From Arachis hypogaea (lineage: Eukaryota; Streptophyta; Magnoliopsida; Fabales; Fabaceae), in the NCBI RefSeq assembly GCF_003086295.3, contig NC_092040.1, positions 62,723,559 to 62,787,558 of the forward strand: a DNA stretch of 64,000 nt, written 5' to 3'. The position numbers and the translations under genes were made by a program. Below, in pieces: positions 31,239-43,900 of this stretch. Every line of letters starts with the position of its first letter. The stretch's first letter is position 1. A model generated the notes under the pieces. That model did not search any database and was not told where the DNA came from. It was given only the letters and a program-made list of their open reading frames with translations.

Positions 31239-32748
31239 TGGTGCACGAAATTGCAATCACACTTTTGCAATCCCGCACAACTAACCAGCAAGTGCACTGG
31301 GTCATCCAAGTAATACCTTACGTGAGTAAGGGTCGATCCCACGGAGATTGTCGGCTTGAAGCAAGCTATGGTTATCTTGTAACTCTTAGTCAGGATATCA
31401 ATAATTATCAGGGTTGATTGTAAAAAGCAAAAGAACATGAACTAAGTACTTATTTTGCAGTAATGGAGAAGAGGTTGAGGTTTTGGAGATGCTCTATCTT
31501 CTGAATCTCTGCTTTTCTACTATCTTCTTCTTCAAGCACGCAAGACTCCTTCCATGGCAAGCTGTATGTAGGGTTTCACCGTTGTCAATGGCTACCTCCC
31601 ATCCTCTCAGTGAAAATGTTCAACGCGCTCTGTCACAGCACGGATAATCATCTGTCGGTTCTCAATCGGGTTGGAATAGAATCCAGTGATTCTTTTGCGT
31701 CTGTCACTAACGCCCAGCCCTCAGGAGTTTGAAGCTCGTCACAGTCATTCAATCCTTGAATCCTACTCCGATTACCACAGACAAGGTTTAGACCTTCCGG
31801 ATTCTCTTGAATGCCGCCATCAATTCTAGCTTATACAACGAAGATTCTGATTAAGGAATCCAAGAGATATTCACTCAATCTAAAGTAGAACGGAGGTGGT
31901 TGTCAGGCACATGTTCATAGGCGAGAATGATGATGAGTGTCACGGATCATCACATTCATTAGGTTGAAGAACAAGTGATATCTTAGAATAGAAGCAAGCG
32001 TGATTGAATGAAAAACAGTAGTAATTGCATTAATCCATCAAGACACAGCAGAGCTCCTCACCCCCAACCATGGGGTTTAGAGACTCATGCTGTAGAAGAT
32101 ACAATGAGAAATGTGTAAAGTGTCATGAGGTCCAGATACAATGTCAAAAGATCCTATTAATAGTGAACTAGTAACGTAGGATATACAGAAATGAGTAAAT
32201 GACGTAAAAATCCACTTCCGGGGTCCACTTGGTGTGTGCTTAGGCTGAGCATTGAAGCTTTTATGTGTAGAGGCTTCTTCTGGAGTTAAACGCCAGCTTT
32301 TATGCTAGTTTGGGCGTTTAACTCCAATTCTTATGCTAGTTCCGGCGTTAAACGCCGGGAATTCTGAAGCTGATTTGCAACGCCGGTTTGGGCCATCAAA
32401 TCTCGGGCAAAGTATGGACTATTATATATTGCTGGAAAGCCCAGGATGTCTACTTTCTAACGCCGTTGAGAGCGCGCCAATTGGGCTTCTGTAGATTTCA
32501 AGTGCAGGGAGGTCAGAATCCAACAGCATCTGCAGTGCTTTTTAGCCTCTGAATCAGCTTTTTGCTTAGGACCCTCAATTTCAGCCAGAAAATACCTGAA
32601 ATCTTAGAAAAACACACAAACTCATAGTAAAGTCCAGAAAAGTGAATTTTAACTAAAAACTAATAAAAAATATAATAAAAACTAACTAAAATATACTAAA
32701 AACATACTAAAAACAATGCCAAAAAGCGTGTAAATTATCCGCTCATCA
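31239..32748 (-). repeat. Element E 5' LTR
   Basis: It is 1510 bp, plus strand TGGTGCACGAAATT...GCTCATCA, followed by TCTGT and the resumed RT of element C. Half-sites 32282-32294 and 32313-32325 are perfect reverse complements of each other, 31 nt apart. Confidence 0.92.
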
Positions 32749-32753
32749 TCTGT

Positions 32754-33957
32754 TCATTCCTTGGACATGCAGGTTTTTACCGAAGATTCATTAAGGACTT
32801 TAGTAAGGTAGCACTTCCCCTATCCAGATTACTGCAGAAAGATATTGAGTTCGAGTTTAGTGAGGATTGCAAACAAGCGTTTGACAAGCTAAAAATTGCC
32901 TTGACTCAAGCTCCAATTGTGAGAGGACCAGACTGGAGCCAGCCGTTTGAAATCATGTGCAATGCTTCCAACCTTGTAGTAGGAGCAGCACTGGCTCAGC
33001 ATGAAGGTAAGGATCCTTTTGTTATTGCTTATGCGTCTAAGACTTTAGACACTTCCCAGTCCAATTATACTACTACTAAGAAAGAGCTTCTTGCTATTGT
33101 TTTTGCTCTGGATAAATTCCGAGCTTATTTACTTGGTACTATAGTAGTAGTGTATTCGAATCATGCAGCTTTAAAGTTTCTATTAGCTAAAAAGGAGTCC
33201 AAACCAAGGCTCATACGTTGGATACTGCTATTACAAGAATTTGATTTAGAAATAAAGGATAGGAGTGGTAACCAGAATCTAGAGGCGGACCACTTGAGTC
33301 ACCTTGAGCACATTAAGGATAATTCTACTCCTATAGATGATAATTTTCCATTTGATAACCTGCAAGCAGTATCTGAGGTAGTCCCTTGGTACGCACCTGT
33401 AGCTAATTATCTAGTTAGCTGCACATTTTCTCCACACTTTTCTAAGCATCAAAGGGACAAGCTGAAAAGCGAGTCTAAATATTATATATGGGATGACCCA
33501 TATTTATGGAGATGTGGCGCTGATCAGGTAATTAGACGTTGTATGCCTCAATCAGAATTCCAATCCATTTGAAGGGCATGTCACTCATCTGAGAGTGGAG
33601 GACATTTTGGCCCTCAAAGAATAGCTAGAAAGATCTTAGACTGTGGATTCTGGTGGCCTACTCTTTTTAGAGACGCTGTTGAGTTTTGTAAATCTTGTCT
33701 CCCATGCCAAAAATTTGGTAATATATCCAGGAGGGATAAGATGCCTCGACAAATTATGTTTTTCTGTGAAATTTTTGATGTTTGGGGCATTGACTTCATG
33801 GGTCCATTTCCAAATTCTAATGATTATTTTTATATATTGTTAGTTGTGGATTACGTTTCCAAATGGGTGGAAGCAATTCCTACCCGCACTGATGATGCTA
33901 ACACTGTTGTTTCCTTTGTGAGAAACCATATTATTTGCCACTTTGGATCACCACGAG
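32754..33957 (+). pseudogene. Element C RT end, RNase H and N-terminal integrase
   Basis: The frame resumes after E with [15 protein letters not shown] and is open to the TGA at 33570-33572, after which the same frame continues to 33957. RNase H: two expected catalytic aspartates read as asparagine, [14 protein letters not shown] (usual CDAS) and [11 protein letters not shown] (usual TDHA), so the enzyme would be inactive. Integrase: zinc-binding HSSESGGHFG...CKSCLPCQK (about 33585-33714) and the first catalytic Asp in [12 protein letters not shown] (about 33776-33811). F interrupts it at HFGSPR. The remainder is at 44987. Confidence 0.87.
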
Positions 33958-36444
33958 TGTAACAACCCTGATTTTCGAGTACGCGAGATCTTTTCTGAAA
34001 ATACGAATTTCTCTGGAAGATCAGTAAAGGGAACACCTCTGTTATATCATCAAGCATCTCAATCCTCATTATCATTATGTCATCCTTAAGCTAGAACCTC
34101 CTCTGAGGCAATCTCGATAATGCAATCGCGAAGAACCTAGTTTTTGAACCGTATCGGTCGGCAGTTTTGATTCTGACTTTCGTAAATAGTCTCTGTTTGA
34201 CAATCCGGACTCGATTCATGAGAGGAGAGAGATAATAGTATAATATTATCATTATATTAGTATTATAAAATGCTTGAATGATATTATAAGGTTACCTGGT
34301 CTGTTTTTGTTAAAAACAGAAAATCAGTTTAACCGGGTTTACGGTTTATTGGTGCAGCTTAGCACCAGCACTCTCTGATGAATTTAGCAATGCTAAGGCC
34401 TCATTATACATGTTCTATTCTCATAATAAATATGTTACTAGTGTCATTTATGCTAGTAGCTCAGAAAATAATTTTTAGAGATGTTTTTACGAGTGTTCCG
34501 ATACACCTAGTTTTAGTAGTTGTACACCAGAGATATTTTAATATTATTTTAATCCACCTCCAAGCCAACCAATCACAACTCACCCTACACCCCCAAAACC
34601 CCCAAGGCTGCCTCATTTGCTCATTGTGGCCGAAAATCACCAAGAGAAAAGGGAGAGAAAGTTCTTGGTTCATAAATCTTCAAAGCTTGATTTCTTCTGA
34701 ACTAAAACTCAAATCAAAACTCCGATTTCACCAAAATGATCCTCTCTTCTTCCTCTACATCACCATGTGACTTATCAAGGCTGGAAATAAGGTGAGATGG
34801 CTGTCTCCCTCCCTCTTCAATTCGGTTTTCAAGGAAAACCATGTAAACATGTGTTTTCTTGATGTTTTTCCTTAGGAATCATGCTTAACTTGACTTGAGG
34901 GCCAAGAAACGTGAATTTCCAGCAAGTCTAAGGTGCGATATCTCTTCCTAACATACTGAGTGAGATTTGGTCAGTTGAGAGTTTTTGGATTTAAAGTTGT
35001 TCTTGATGTGATTTAGGAGGAAAAAGTGCTTAAGGACCACCTGAAAGTTTGATTGAATTAGGAGCAGCAAAACCAGGTAGGGTGTCACGAAATTAATCTT
35101 GAATATTTGTGTTTGAGTTGTGTGAATGTTGTATGACTTGGCTGTGCTAAAAAGTGGTTGCATATATGATTGATTCTTGGTGAAAATTTGGTGAAATTTT
35201 GATGAAATTTGATGAAATTCAAGCTATGAATGTGTGTTCTTATGGCTGCTGGAAAACGAAACCCTAGGCCCTAAATTGGGGTTCACTTTGTGTTAAAATC
35301 ATGTAGAAAAGATGGGGTTTTAGTGGCTGCTAATTTATTATGAATTATAGTAAAAATCGGTTGCTGAAAAGACTGAAAAACGGGTAAAATCAAAGAAAGA
35401 ATCTGAAGAATTTACGAAGAACATGAAGAACACCTTGAGTGTGGTGAAGAACAATGAAGAACACCTTTTAGATCTTAGAAAGGGCAAGGAAGTAATTATT
35501 TTGGTGTTTGAGGGGTTATTTGGTAATTTTTGAAAGTTAGGATAGTTAAAGTATAAATATTAAAAGTTACCGGGGTAAAAAGTTAATTTTGAAAGTGAAA
35601 AGGTAAAGGCAAGGTAATTTTCGAAAAATTAATGATAAAATAATAAATAATAATAAAATATTAAATAATAATATTTAATTAAAAATAATATTTTAATAAA
35701 AATAATAAAATAATGCGAAAAAGGCAGTTTTCTGTAAAAGCTTTAGAAAGACAACTTTAAGTGCAGAATCTCATAATTACCTTCATAAAACACTTAGGGA
35801 GTGATAAGAACATATTAGTGAGGCAAAGATAAATAAAAGATAAAAAGTTGAAGAAAAGATAAGAATCGAAGAAAAAGTCTGTAAAGTTTTAATGACAGAA
35901 AAACAGACAGACATTAGTGAACGAACTAGGGCAACATAGTTAGTCCTCGAGTTGCGACTAGGGTTAGGTATAATATGAAAAGTTAAACTGTTTCAGTATA
36001 GACTTAATGAACCTATACTTGGGATAGGCAAACTATTCATACCGAGATTTACATAAGCTTTAAATACATACGTTAAGCAGAGAAAAGAGTAATCAGAGCA
36101 GAATAAAGTAACACAGAGAACATAGTAACCAGAACAGAGTAAAGAGATACGAAGGGAAAAGATTAATATGATAAAGAGAAATGATTTGAGCCAAGCTTTT
36201 GTACAAGTGAAAGATGTAAAGTTTGTATAGTATGGTTGAACAAAGAAAGAGAGAGATATTGTATAAGAATATGTAACTGGAGATGAATAATGAGAGTGAT
36301 AACTTATGATGACAATTACACTGATTCTGTTGAGGAAAAGTATTCAGTTTAGGAAATTGTTGGCAAGGACGTGGTTTTTGTCCCGCTTGCATATTTATGA
36401 TTATAAAAGAGAATAAAAAGCAGAGGACCTGTTGAAAGGTCATT

Positions 36445-36612
36445 GTTGCTTGAGGCAACCCAAGAGATATTTAGTTGTTGCTTGAGGCAACCCAAGAGAT
36501 ATTTATTTGTCGCTTGAGGCAACCCAAGAGATGTGTTTATTCATTTGTTGCGTTATGGCAACTCCTGAGATATTTGTGTGATGATCTGCTGCGTGAAGGC
36601 AATCAGATAGAT
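36445..36612 (+). repeat. Tandem hairpin repeat in element F 5' LTR
   Basis: Units of about 31-38 bp start near 36445, 36475, 36509, 36547 and 36588. The first three carry GTTGCTTGAGGCAACCCAAG, a short stem-loop; the last two are diverged. The copy in the 3' LTR is at 43416-43583. Confidence 0.8.
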
Positions 36613-36663
36613 GGTGGTGCGACCACTGAGAACGCTTTCCTGCGGTACAGATCCATGTTTTAA

Positions 36664-36862
36664 TTCTGTAAGGCAGAGGGGTTATTTCCTGCTACAGACG
36701 TACCGTGACCACCTGTTTCATTTCTGTAGTGGCAGAGGGGTTATTTCCTGTATACAGAAGGTGTGTCGGCATACATCCCTGCAGTGGCAGATGTGTTATT
36801 TCCTGTATGCAGTGGATCCTGTGGTGGCAGAGGGGTTATTTCCTGTACACAGGGGTATAGCC
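36664..36862 (+). repeat. Minisatellite in element F 5' LTR
   Basis: At least four copies of GGCAGAGGGGTTATTTCCTG followed by TATACAG, TATGCAG or TACACAG, separated by variable spacers. The copy in the 3' LTR is at about 43635-43833. Confidence 0.8.
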
Positions 36863-38014
36863 AATAGGAAAGCCTTATCCAGACAGAGGTTGCTGGATAA
36901 CGTCGGGAGCGGGTTAGTAACCGACAGATGAGCTCATTACCTGCACTAGGGCTAGACATGCATCATACTTGGTTGTGCATTTTCTCTATTATGATTGTTG
37001 CATGAATGTATGCTTTCTCTGTTTGTATTCTATTCTCTGTGTTTGTGTCTGTGTTTTACTTTCTTGTATTCTTCTGTTTGTGATCTTTTTCTGTTTTCTT
37101 TATCTTCTCTATTTATCTGTCTTCTGTTTACTACTTCTCTATATTCTGCTATTAGTCTGCTAAACAACACAAAAATTAATGAACGTAACTAATAACCCCG
37201 ACCCTACTAAGAACTCCCCAGTTCTTACCCCTTCTCTCTCCCTTTCCCCTTCAGATGGAAGTAAGAGTACCTTACCGTAGTTCGCTGATGATGGTTCTGC
37301 AAAGAGGATTCTGAGTCTAGGGTGAATCTCGTTCTCTGATTATGTGTATATACTGTGAAACCAGCCAACGTCTGCACCCCGTTCGAATGCGCACTTTAAC
37401 CTAAATCCTGTGTACGAGATTCCTATTGTGTGGCTACTTCATGAGGTACCAGAGAGGCATCCTGCGGAAAAGTCTGATCGTGCAGAGGAGTAGCAGATGA
37501 TGTTCTATCTTCTGATGACGTTTCACCTGACTTGAGTTTTGAAGACTTAGACCGTACTTTTCCTCGCTTTAGTAATTTAGAGGGACTAGGTGAGTATAGA
37601 GTCTAGGCTAGCCTAGGTGCCAGCTTAGGGACCTCTTGAATAGGTCAGGACCTGGGATGTTGTATGTATATATATGTATATAGTTATTATCTAGCTATAT
37701 CTAGGGGTGTTCTAACTAAAAGTCTATACTTAAATAAAAGTTGGATCACTGAATGTTGTTGACTGCTTGTGATGTATTTATGTGTGGTTGTTTATAACCG
37801 TTCTATCTGTTATCAGTTGTGAATTGATTATGTATGATTCCATCTATTAACCCAGATGTTTTCAAACAAAAAAAAAATACCCCGCAAATTAACTACGTTT
37901 TTAACAACGAATCAGGCTCATATGATAAATAATAGATAATAATTAGGAAGACAAATTGGTAGCGCTCAGTTTTCGGTATGATCTAGACATATTGAAAATT
38001 GGGTCGTTACAATT

Positions 38015-38026
38015 TGGTATCAGAGC
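38015..38026 (+). other. Primer binding site, initiator tRNA-Met type (element F)
   Basis: TGGTATCAGAGC stands three bases after the LTR end. This differs from the tRNA-Asp site of all other elements in the window. Confidence 0.9.
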
Positions 38027-38300
38027 AGTTCGTTCCCAGTAGAGCCTGGGGAGTGGACTGACTATGCTTCATTGCATACTCTGTTGTGTGTCTCATGCGT
38101 ATAGGATATCCCAGTGATATATGTTGCATGATTGTTTCTGTGTTTTCATTCTGGGAATGTTCACACTTGACTTGAAGTGTTAAGACTGATCACCTTAATA
38201 ATGATTGTTTGGTGTGAACGGGACCACGATGGGTTCATAGAGACAAGGCATACGGGAAGGAATTCCTAATGTTAACTACGAGAGGGAACAGGAAACGTTT

Positions 38301-39430
38301 ATGGCTACCTTGAACAACATGGCTGAAGTAGAGCGTGAAGCTGCTGTAGCAGCGGCTAGGGCTGTTGAACGTCTTAGAGTGAGAAATGGGGACGAGAATG
38401 AATACGGAGAAGATAGTGGGAATGATAAGAATAATTTAGGGCATCCTGAAAGACCTATGACCCTTGCGACCTTTCTAAAGGTTAATCCGCCTAAGTTCAA
38501 GGGTACACTCGTTGCGACTGACGCTGATAACTGGTTTCGAGGTATTGAACGATCACTGAGGGCGCAGCATGTTCCGGAAGGACAACCCGTGGAGTTTGCT
38601 ACTTATATGCCTGAGGGAGAAGCTGAGTACTGGTGGCAGGAGATACAGCGACTGCTACAACAGAATGAAAATGACATTCCTTAGGATATCTTTAGGGACG
38701 AATTTTATAAAAAGTATTTTCCGGGAGCAGCACGAGATGCTAGGAGATGGAGCTTTTGCAGCTGAGGCAAGGGGATATGACTATTGCTGAGTATGCTCAT
38801 AATTTTGATGATTTATGTTGTTTCTCCAAGAATTGTCAAGGGGATCCTGCTGACCTTGAAGAATGGAAGTGCTTGAAGTTTGAAGGAGGCCTTTGTGTTG
38901 ATCTGATGAGTTCAATAGTTTTGCTGGAGATACGTAATTTTGCCGAATTAGTCAACAAGAGCAAGTTAGTGGAAGAATGTATTAAGAAAGTGACTGTGGC
39001 TAAAGTGAGTCGCCAAGGATTTCCACCAAGGCGTCTTAGCAATCATCAGACAGTTGGGAGAAGGGTGCATTTTAAAGCACGTGGCATACGACAGCGTAAG
39101 AACTTACAAGTTGGTAACATTACTGATCGCCGTATGGGTAAGAATGGAGGTAAAGTAAGGCAAGGTAATGGTAAACGAGCCCATCAGGCTTACATAAACA
39201 CTGCATGTAAGTAATGCGGAAAAGAGCATGATAGTAGGTCTTGCCAGTTTGGATCACCTAACTGCTATGCTTGTAGAGAACTTGGACATATTGCCAAGGA
39301 TTGTCCAAAGGGATTTACTCGAAATCCAGTTAGCACTCAACAACAAGGACGAATGTTTGCTATCACTATTGACAATGTTGTGCAATCGAACACCCTCATT
39401 CAAGGTCAGGTTATGTCAAGAATCGATTTT
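38301..39430 (+). pseudogene. Element F gag
   Basis: The first frame is open from the ATG at 38301: PPKFKGTLVATDADNWFRGI and AEYWWQEIQRLL of the retrotransposon gag domain, to a TAG at 38682-38684. A frameshift near 38745 leads to MELLQLRQGDMTIAEYAHNF and the remainder, to a TAA at 39212-39214. The zinc knuckle CYACRELGHIAKDC (about 39261-39302) lies in a third frame. The gap 38027-38300 holds the upstream leader with no clear start. In family members gag and pol form one frame. Confidence 0.82.
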
Positions 39431-40031
39431 TAACTGTACTGTATGATTCGGGTGCATCGCATTCTTTATTTCTCTAATTATTGCTCACGAGTTAGGATTA
39501 TATTTCTTTAAATTGAATTTTTACTTGATTTTCCATACACCTGTATCCCAAAATGCTTTGACCAGTTTAGTGTGCCTGCAAGTACCATTCGCTATTAGGA
39601 ACAGGACTTTTATACACGATCTAATATGTTTATCTCCATCTGGTTTAGAAGTTATTTTAGGATTAGATTGGTTATCTAAGTATCATGTTTTCTTTGATTA
39701 TTTTAAAAGAACTACTGTTATTCCATCTAATAGTCTATGTACTAAACCATTTTTGTCCCACACCTTATATCTGAATTCTATAAGAGTTACCTTAGGCGGG
39801 AGTGATTGTGAGGGATACGTTCTGTTAGCGGCTAGCTCGAATGATAGTGAATTAAGCTTAGAACGAATCCAAATGGTGAAAGAATTTCCTGATGTTTTCT
39901 TGGACGACATACCTGAGTTTCTTCCTCAGCAAGAGATAAAATTCAGCATTGATCTAGTACCTGGAACCGGACCGATTTTCATAGCACCGTACCAGATATC
40001 ACCATTGCTTGCAGAGCTGAAGAAGCTATGA
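39431..40031 (+). pseudogene. Element F protease and truncated RT start
   Basis: The protease active site YDSGASHSLF lies at about 39441-39470, the second motif VILGLDWLSKYHVFFDY at about 39651-39701. They are in different frames, with an indel or stop near 39477. The RT N-terminus FPDVFLDDIPEFLP...IDLVPGTGPI (about 39888-39977) ends at LLAELKKL and a TGA (40029-40031). All RT catalytic motifs and the whole RNase H are missing. Confidence 0.8.
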
Positions 40032-40900
40032 GATAGGATCGTAGTGGCCTATGGAGGTACAAGAACAGAATTTGTGTGCCTAACTCTGGAGAATTGCATA
40101 TGAGTACATCATACCATCCTCAGACAGATGGACAATCAGAGCGAACAATCCAGACATTGAAAGACATGTTAAGATCTTGTGGGATGGATAACCAGGGCAG
40201 TTGGGATAAGTGTTTGCCATTGGTCGAGTTCGTCTACAACAACAGTTACCAACAAAGTATTGAGATGGCACCATTTGAAGCTCTCTACGGAAGAAGATGT
40301 CAAACACCATTGTGTTGGAATGATGACGGAGAAGTTAGTGTCTTAGGTCCAGACTTAGTGCAAGAAACTACTGAGAAGATAAAGGGTATTCGCCAGAAGA
40401 TCCAGACCGCACAGAGCCGTCAAAAGAGCTATGCCGATAATAGACGTAGACCCTTAGAGTTTAGTGAGGGAGATCATGTCTTTCTAGAAGTAACTTCGAT
40501 TACTGGAATAGATAGAGCCCTTAAGACTAAAAAGCTTAACCCACGATACATAGAACCTTTCCAAATACTTAAAAGAGTCGGTCTAGTAGCTTATCAAATA
40601 GTCCTTCCTCCTTATTTATCAAACCTTCATGATGTTTTTCATGTCTCACAACTTAGGAAATATATTCCCGATGAGAGTCACATTTTACAACCAGAAATAG
40701 TACAGTTATGAAATCATTTGACATATCAAGCATCACCGGTTCAAATCGTAGAAAGAAGTGATAAGCAGCTAAGAGGCAAGACTGTTCGCTTAGTCAAAGT
40801 AACATGATAAGCAAGGGGAGAAGAAGAGCACACTTGGGAACTGGAAGATAAGATGAAAGCTAATTACCCGCATCTATTCCTAGGTAACTGAAATTTTGAG
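40032..40900 (+). pseudogene. Element F integrase remnant and chromodomain-like tail
   Basis: A short piece, ICVPNSGEL (near 40068-40096), corresponds to the start of integrase and is joined directly to STSYHPQTDGQSERTIQTL (about 40100-40160), which holds the third catalytic residue (Glu). The first two catalytic aspartates are gone. An open frame runs to 40711 through FEALYGRRCQTPLCW, LNPRYIEPFQI and FHVSQLRKY. The segment after the TGA, with RSDKQLRGKTVRLVKV and TWELEDKMKANYPHLF, resembles the C-terminal chromodomain tail of Tekay-type elements. Two separate deletions must have occurred. Confidence 0.8.
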
Positions 40901-40916
40901 GGCAAAATTTTCTTTT

Positions 40917-40928
40917 AGGAGGGTAGAA
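40917..40928 (+). other. Polypurine tract of element F
   Basis: AGGAGGGTAGAA lies immediately before TGTAACAACCC of the 3' LTR and is preceded by a T-run. It is a conventional plus-strand primer. Confidence 0.85.
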
Positions 40929-43900
40929 TGTAACAACCCTGATTTTCGAGTACGCGAGATCTTTTCTGAAAGTACGAATTTCTCTGGAAGATCAGTAAAG
41001 GGAACACCTCTGTTATATCATCAAGCATCTCAATCCTCATTATCATTATGTCATCCTTAAGCTAGAACCTCCTCTGAGGCAATCTCGATAATGCAATCGC
41101 GAAGAACCTAGTTTTTGAACCGTATCGGTCGGCAGTTTTGATTCTGACTTTCGTAAATAGTCTCTGTTTGACAATCCGGGCTTGATTCATGAGAGGAGAG
41201 AGATAATAGTATAATATTATCATTATATTAGTATTAGAAAATGCTTGAATGATATTATAAGGTTACTTGGTCTATTTTTGTTAAAAACAGAAAATCAGTT
41301 TAACCGGGTTTACGGTTTACTGGTGCAGCTTAGCACCAGCACTCTCTGATGAATTTAGCAATGCTAAGGCCTCATTATACATGTTCTATTCTCATAATAA
41401 ATATGTTACTAGTGTCATTTATGCTAGTAGCTCAGAAAATAATTTTTAGAGATGTTTTTACGAGTGTTCCGATACACCTAGTTTTAGTAGTTGTACACCA
41501 GAGATATTTTAATATTATTTTAATCCACCTCCAAGCCAACCAATCACAACTCACCCTACACCCCCAAAACCCCCAAGGCTACCTCATTTGCTCATTGTGG
41601 CCGAAAATCACCAAGAGAAAAAGGAGAGAAAGTTCTTGGTTCATAAATCTTCAAAGCTTGATTTCTTCTGAACTAAAACTCAAATCAAAACACCGATTTC
41701 ACCAAAATGATCCTCTCTTCTTCCTCTACATCACCATGTGACTTATCAAGGCTGGAAATAAGGTGAGATGGCTGTCTCCCTCCCTCTTCAATTCGGTTTT
41801 CAAGGAAAACCATGTAAACATGTGTTTTCTTGATGTTTTTCCTTAGGAATCATGCTTAACTTGACTTGAGGGCCAAGAAACGTGAATTTCCAGCAAGTCT
41901 AAGGTGAGATATCTCTTCCTAACATACTGAGTGAGATTTGGTCAGTTGAGAGTTTTTGGATTTAAAGTTGTTCTTGATGTGATTTAGGAGGAAAAAGTGC
42001 TTAAGGACCACCTGAAAGTTTGATTGAATTAGGAGCAGCAAAACCAGGTAGGGTGTCACGAAATTAATCTTGAATATTTGTGTTTGAGTTGTGTGCATGT
42101 TGTATGACTTGGCTGTGCTAAAAAGTGGTTGCATATATGATTGATTCTTGGTGAAAATTTGGTGAAATTTTGATGAAATTTGATGAAATTCAAGTTATGA
42201 ATGTGTGTTCTTATGGCTGCTGGAAAACGAAACCCTAGGCCCTAAATTGGGGTTCACTTTGTGTTAAAATCATGTAGAAAAGATGGGGTTTTAGTGGCTG
42301 CTAATTTATTATGAATTATAGTAAAAATCGGTTGCTGAAAAGACTGTAAAACGGGTAAAATCAAAGAAAGAATCTGAAGAATTTACGAAGAACACGTAGA
42401 ACACTTTGAGTGTGGTGAAGAACAATGAAGAACACCTTTTAGATCTTAGAAAGGGCAAGGAAGTAATTATTTTGGTGTTTGAGGGGTTATTTGGTATTTT
42501 TTGAAAGTTAGGATGGTTAAAGTAGAAATATTAAAAGTTACCGGGGTAAAAAGTTAATTTTGAAAGTGAAAAGGTAAAGGCAAGGTAATTTTCGAAAAAT
42601 TAATGATAAAATAATAAATAATAATAAAATATTAAATAATAATATTTAATTAAAAATAATATTTTAATAAAAATAATAAAATAATGCGAAAAAGGCAGTT
42701 TTCTGTAAAAGCTTTAGAAAGACAACTTTAAGTGCAGAATCTCATAATTACCTTCATAAAACACTTAGGGAGTGATAAGAACATATTAGTGAGGCAAAGA
42801 TAAATAAAAGATAAAAAGTTGAAGAAAAGATAAGAATCGAAGAAAAAGTCTGTAAAGTTTTAATGACAGAAAAACAGACAGACATTAGTGAACGAACTAG
42901 GGCAACATAGTTAGTCCTCGAGTTGCGACTAGGGTTAGGTATAATATGAAAAGTTAAACTGTTTCAGTATAGACTTAATGAACCTATACTTGGGATAGGC
43001 AAACTATTCATACCGAGATTTACATAAGCTTTAAATACATACGTTAAGCAGAGAAAAGAGTAATCAGAGCAGAATAAAGTAACACAGAGAACATAGTAAC
43101 CAGAACAGAGTAAAGAGATACGAAGGGAAAAGATTAATATGATAAAGAGAAATGATTTGAGCCAAGCTTTTGTACAAGTGAAAGATGTAAAGTTTGTATA
43201 GTATGGTTGAACAAAGAAAGAGAGAGATATTGTATAAGAATATGTAACTGGAGATGAATAATGAGAGTGATAACTTATGATGACAATTACACTGATTCTG
43301 TTGAGGAAAAGTATTCAGTTTAGGAAATTGTTGGCAAGGACGTGGTTTTTGTCCCGCTTGCATATTTATGATTATAAAAGAGAATAAACGGCAGAGGACC
43401 TGTTGAAAGGTCATTGTTGCTTGAGGCAACCCAAGAGATATTTAGTTGTTGCTTGAGGCAACCCAAGAGATATTTATTTGTCGCTTGAGGCAACCCAAGA
43501 GATGTGTTTATTCATTTGTTGCGTTATGGCAACTCCTGAGATATTTGTGTGATGATCTGCTGCGTGAAGGCAGTCAGATAGATGGTGGTGCGACCACTGA
43601 GAACGCTTTCCTGCGGTACAGATCCATGTTTTAATTCTGTAAGGCAGAGGGGTTATTTCCTGCTACAGAAGTACCTTGACCACCTGTTTCATTTCTGTAG
43701 TGGCAGAGGGGTTATTTCCTGTATACAGAAGGTGTGTCGGCATACATCCCTGCAGTGGCAGATGTGTTATTTCCTGTATGCAGTGGACCCTGTGGTGGCA
43801 GAGGGGTTATTTCCTGTACACAGGGGTATAGCCAATAGGAAAGCCTTATCCAGACAGAGGTTGCTGGATAACGTCGGGAGCGGGTTAGTAACTGACAGAT

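Larger units (their letters stand above)
23470..32748 (-). mobile_element. Element E: full-length chimeric LTR retrotransposon, antisense in element C RT
   Basis: It is 9279 bp, flanked by TCTGT (23465-23469 and 32749-32753). On the minus strand the order is: 5' LTR (32748-31239), tRNA-Asp primer site, leader, gag, palindromes, protease, RT, RNase H, then an abrupt junction near 26950 to the tail of an A/B-type gag-pro, a palindrome array, a remnant of the accessory ORF, the conserved tail and the 3' LTR (24925-23470). Integrase is absent. The 5' coding half matches G and the 3' half matches A/B, so E is a recombinant of the two lineages. Confidence 0.9.
33958..38011 (+). repeat. Element F 5' LTR
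   Basis: An unusually long 4054-bp LTR. It includes an A/T-rich tract (35560-35720), a GTTGC-TTGA-GGCAAC hairpin repeat (36445-36612) and a CAGAGGGGTTATTTCCTG minisatellite (36664-36862). ORFs of 60-130 codons occur in both LTRs at identical places, but none has a recognisable domain. The longest (34378-34770, 130 codons) is conserved only because the LTRs are young copies. Confidence 0.92.

Noticed and set aside
34378..34770. 130-codon ORF in element F LTR, repeated at 41349-41741
   Set aside because: It recurs only because the two LTRs are young copies; no domain is recognisable, and its position in an LTR does not suggest a gene.
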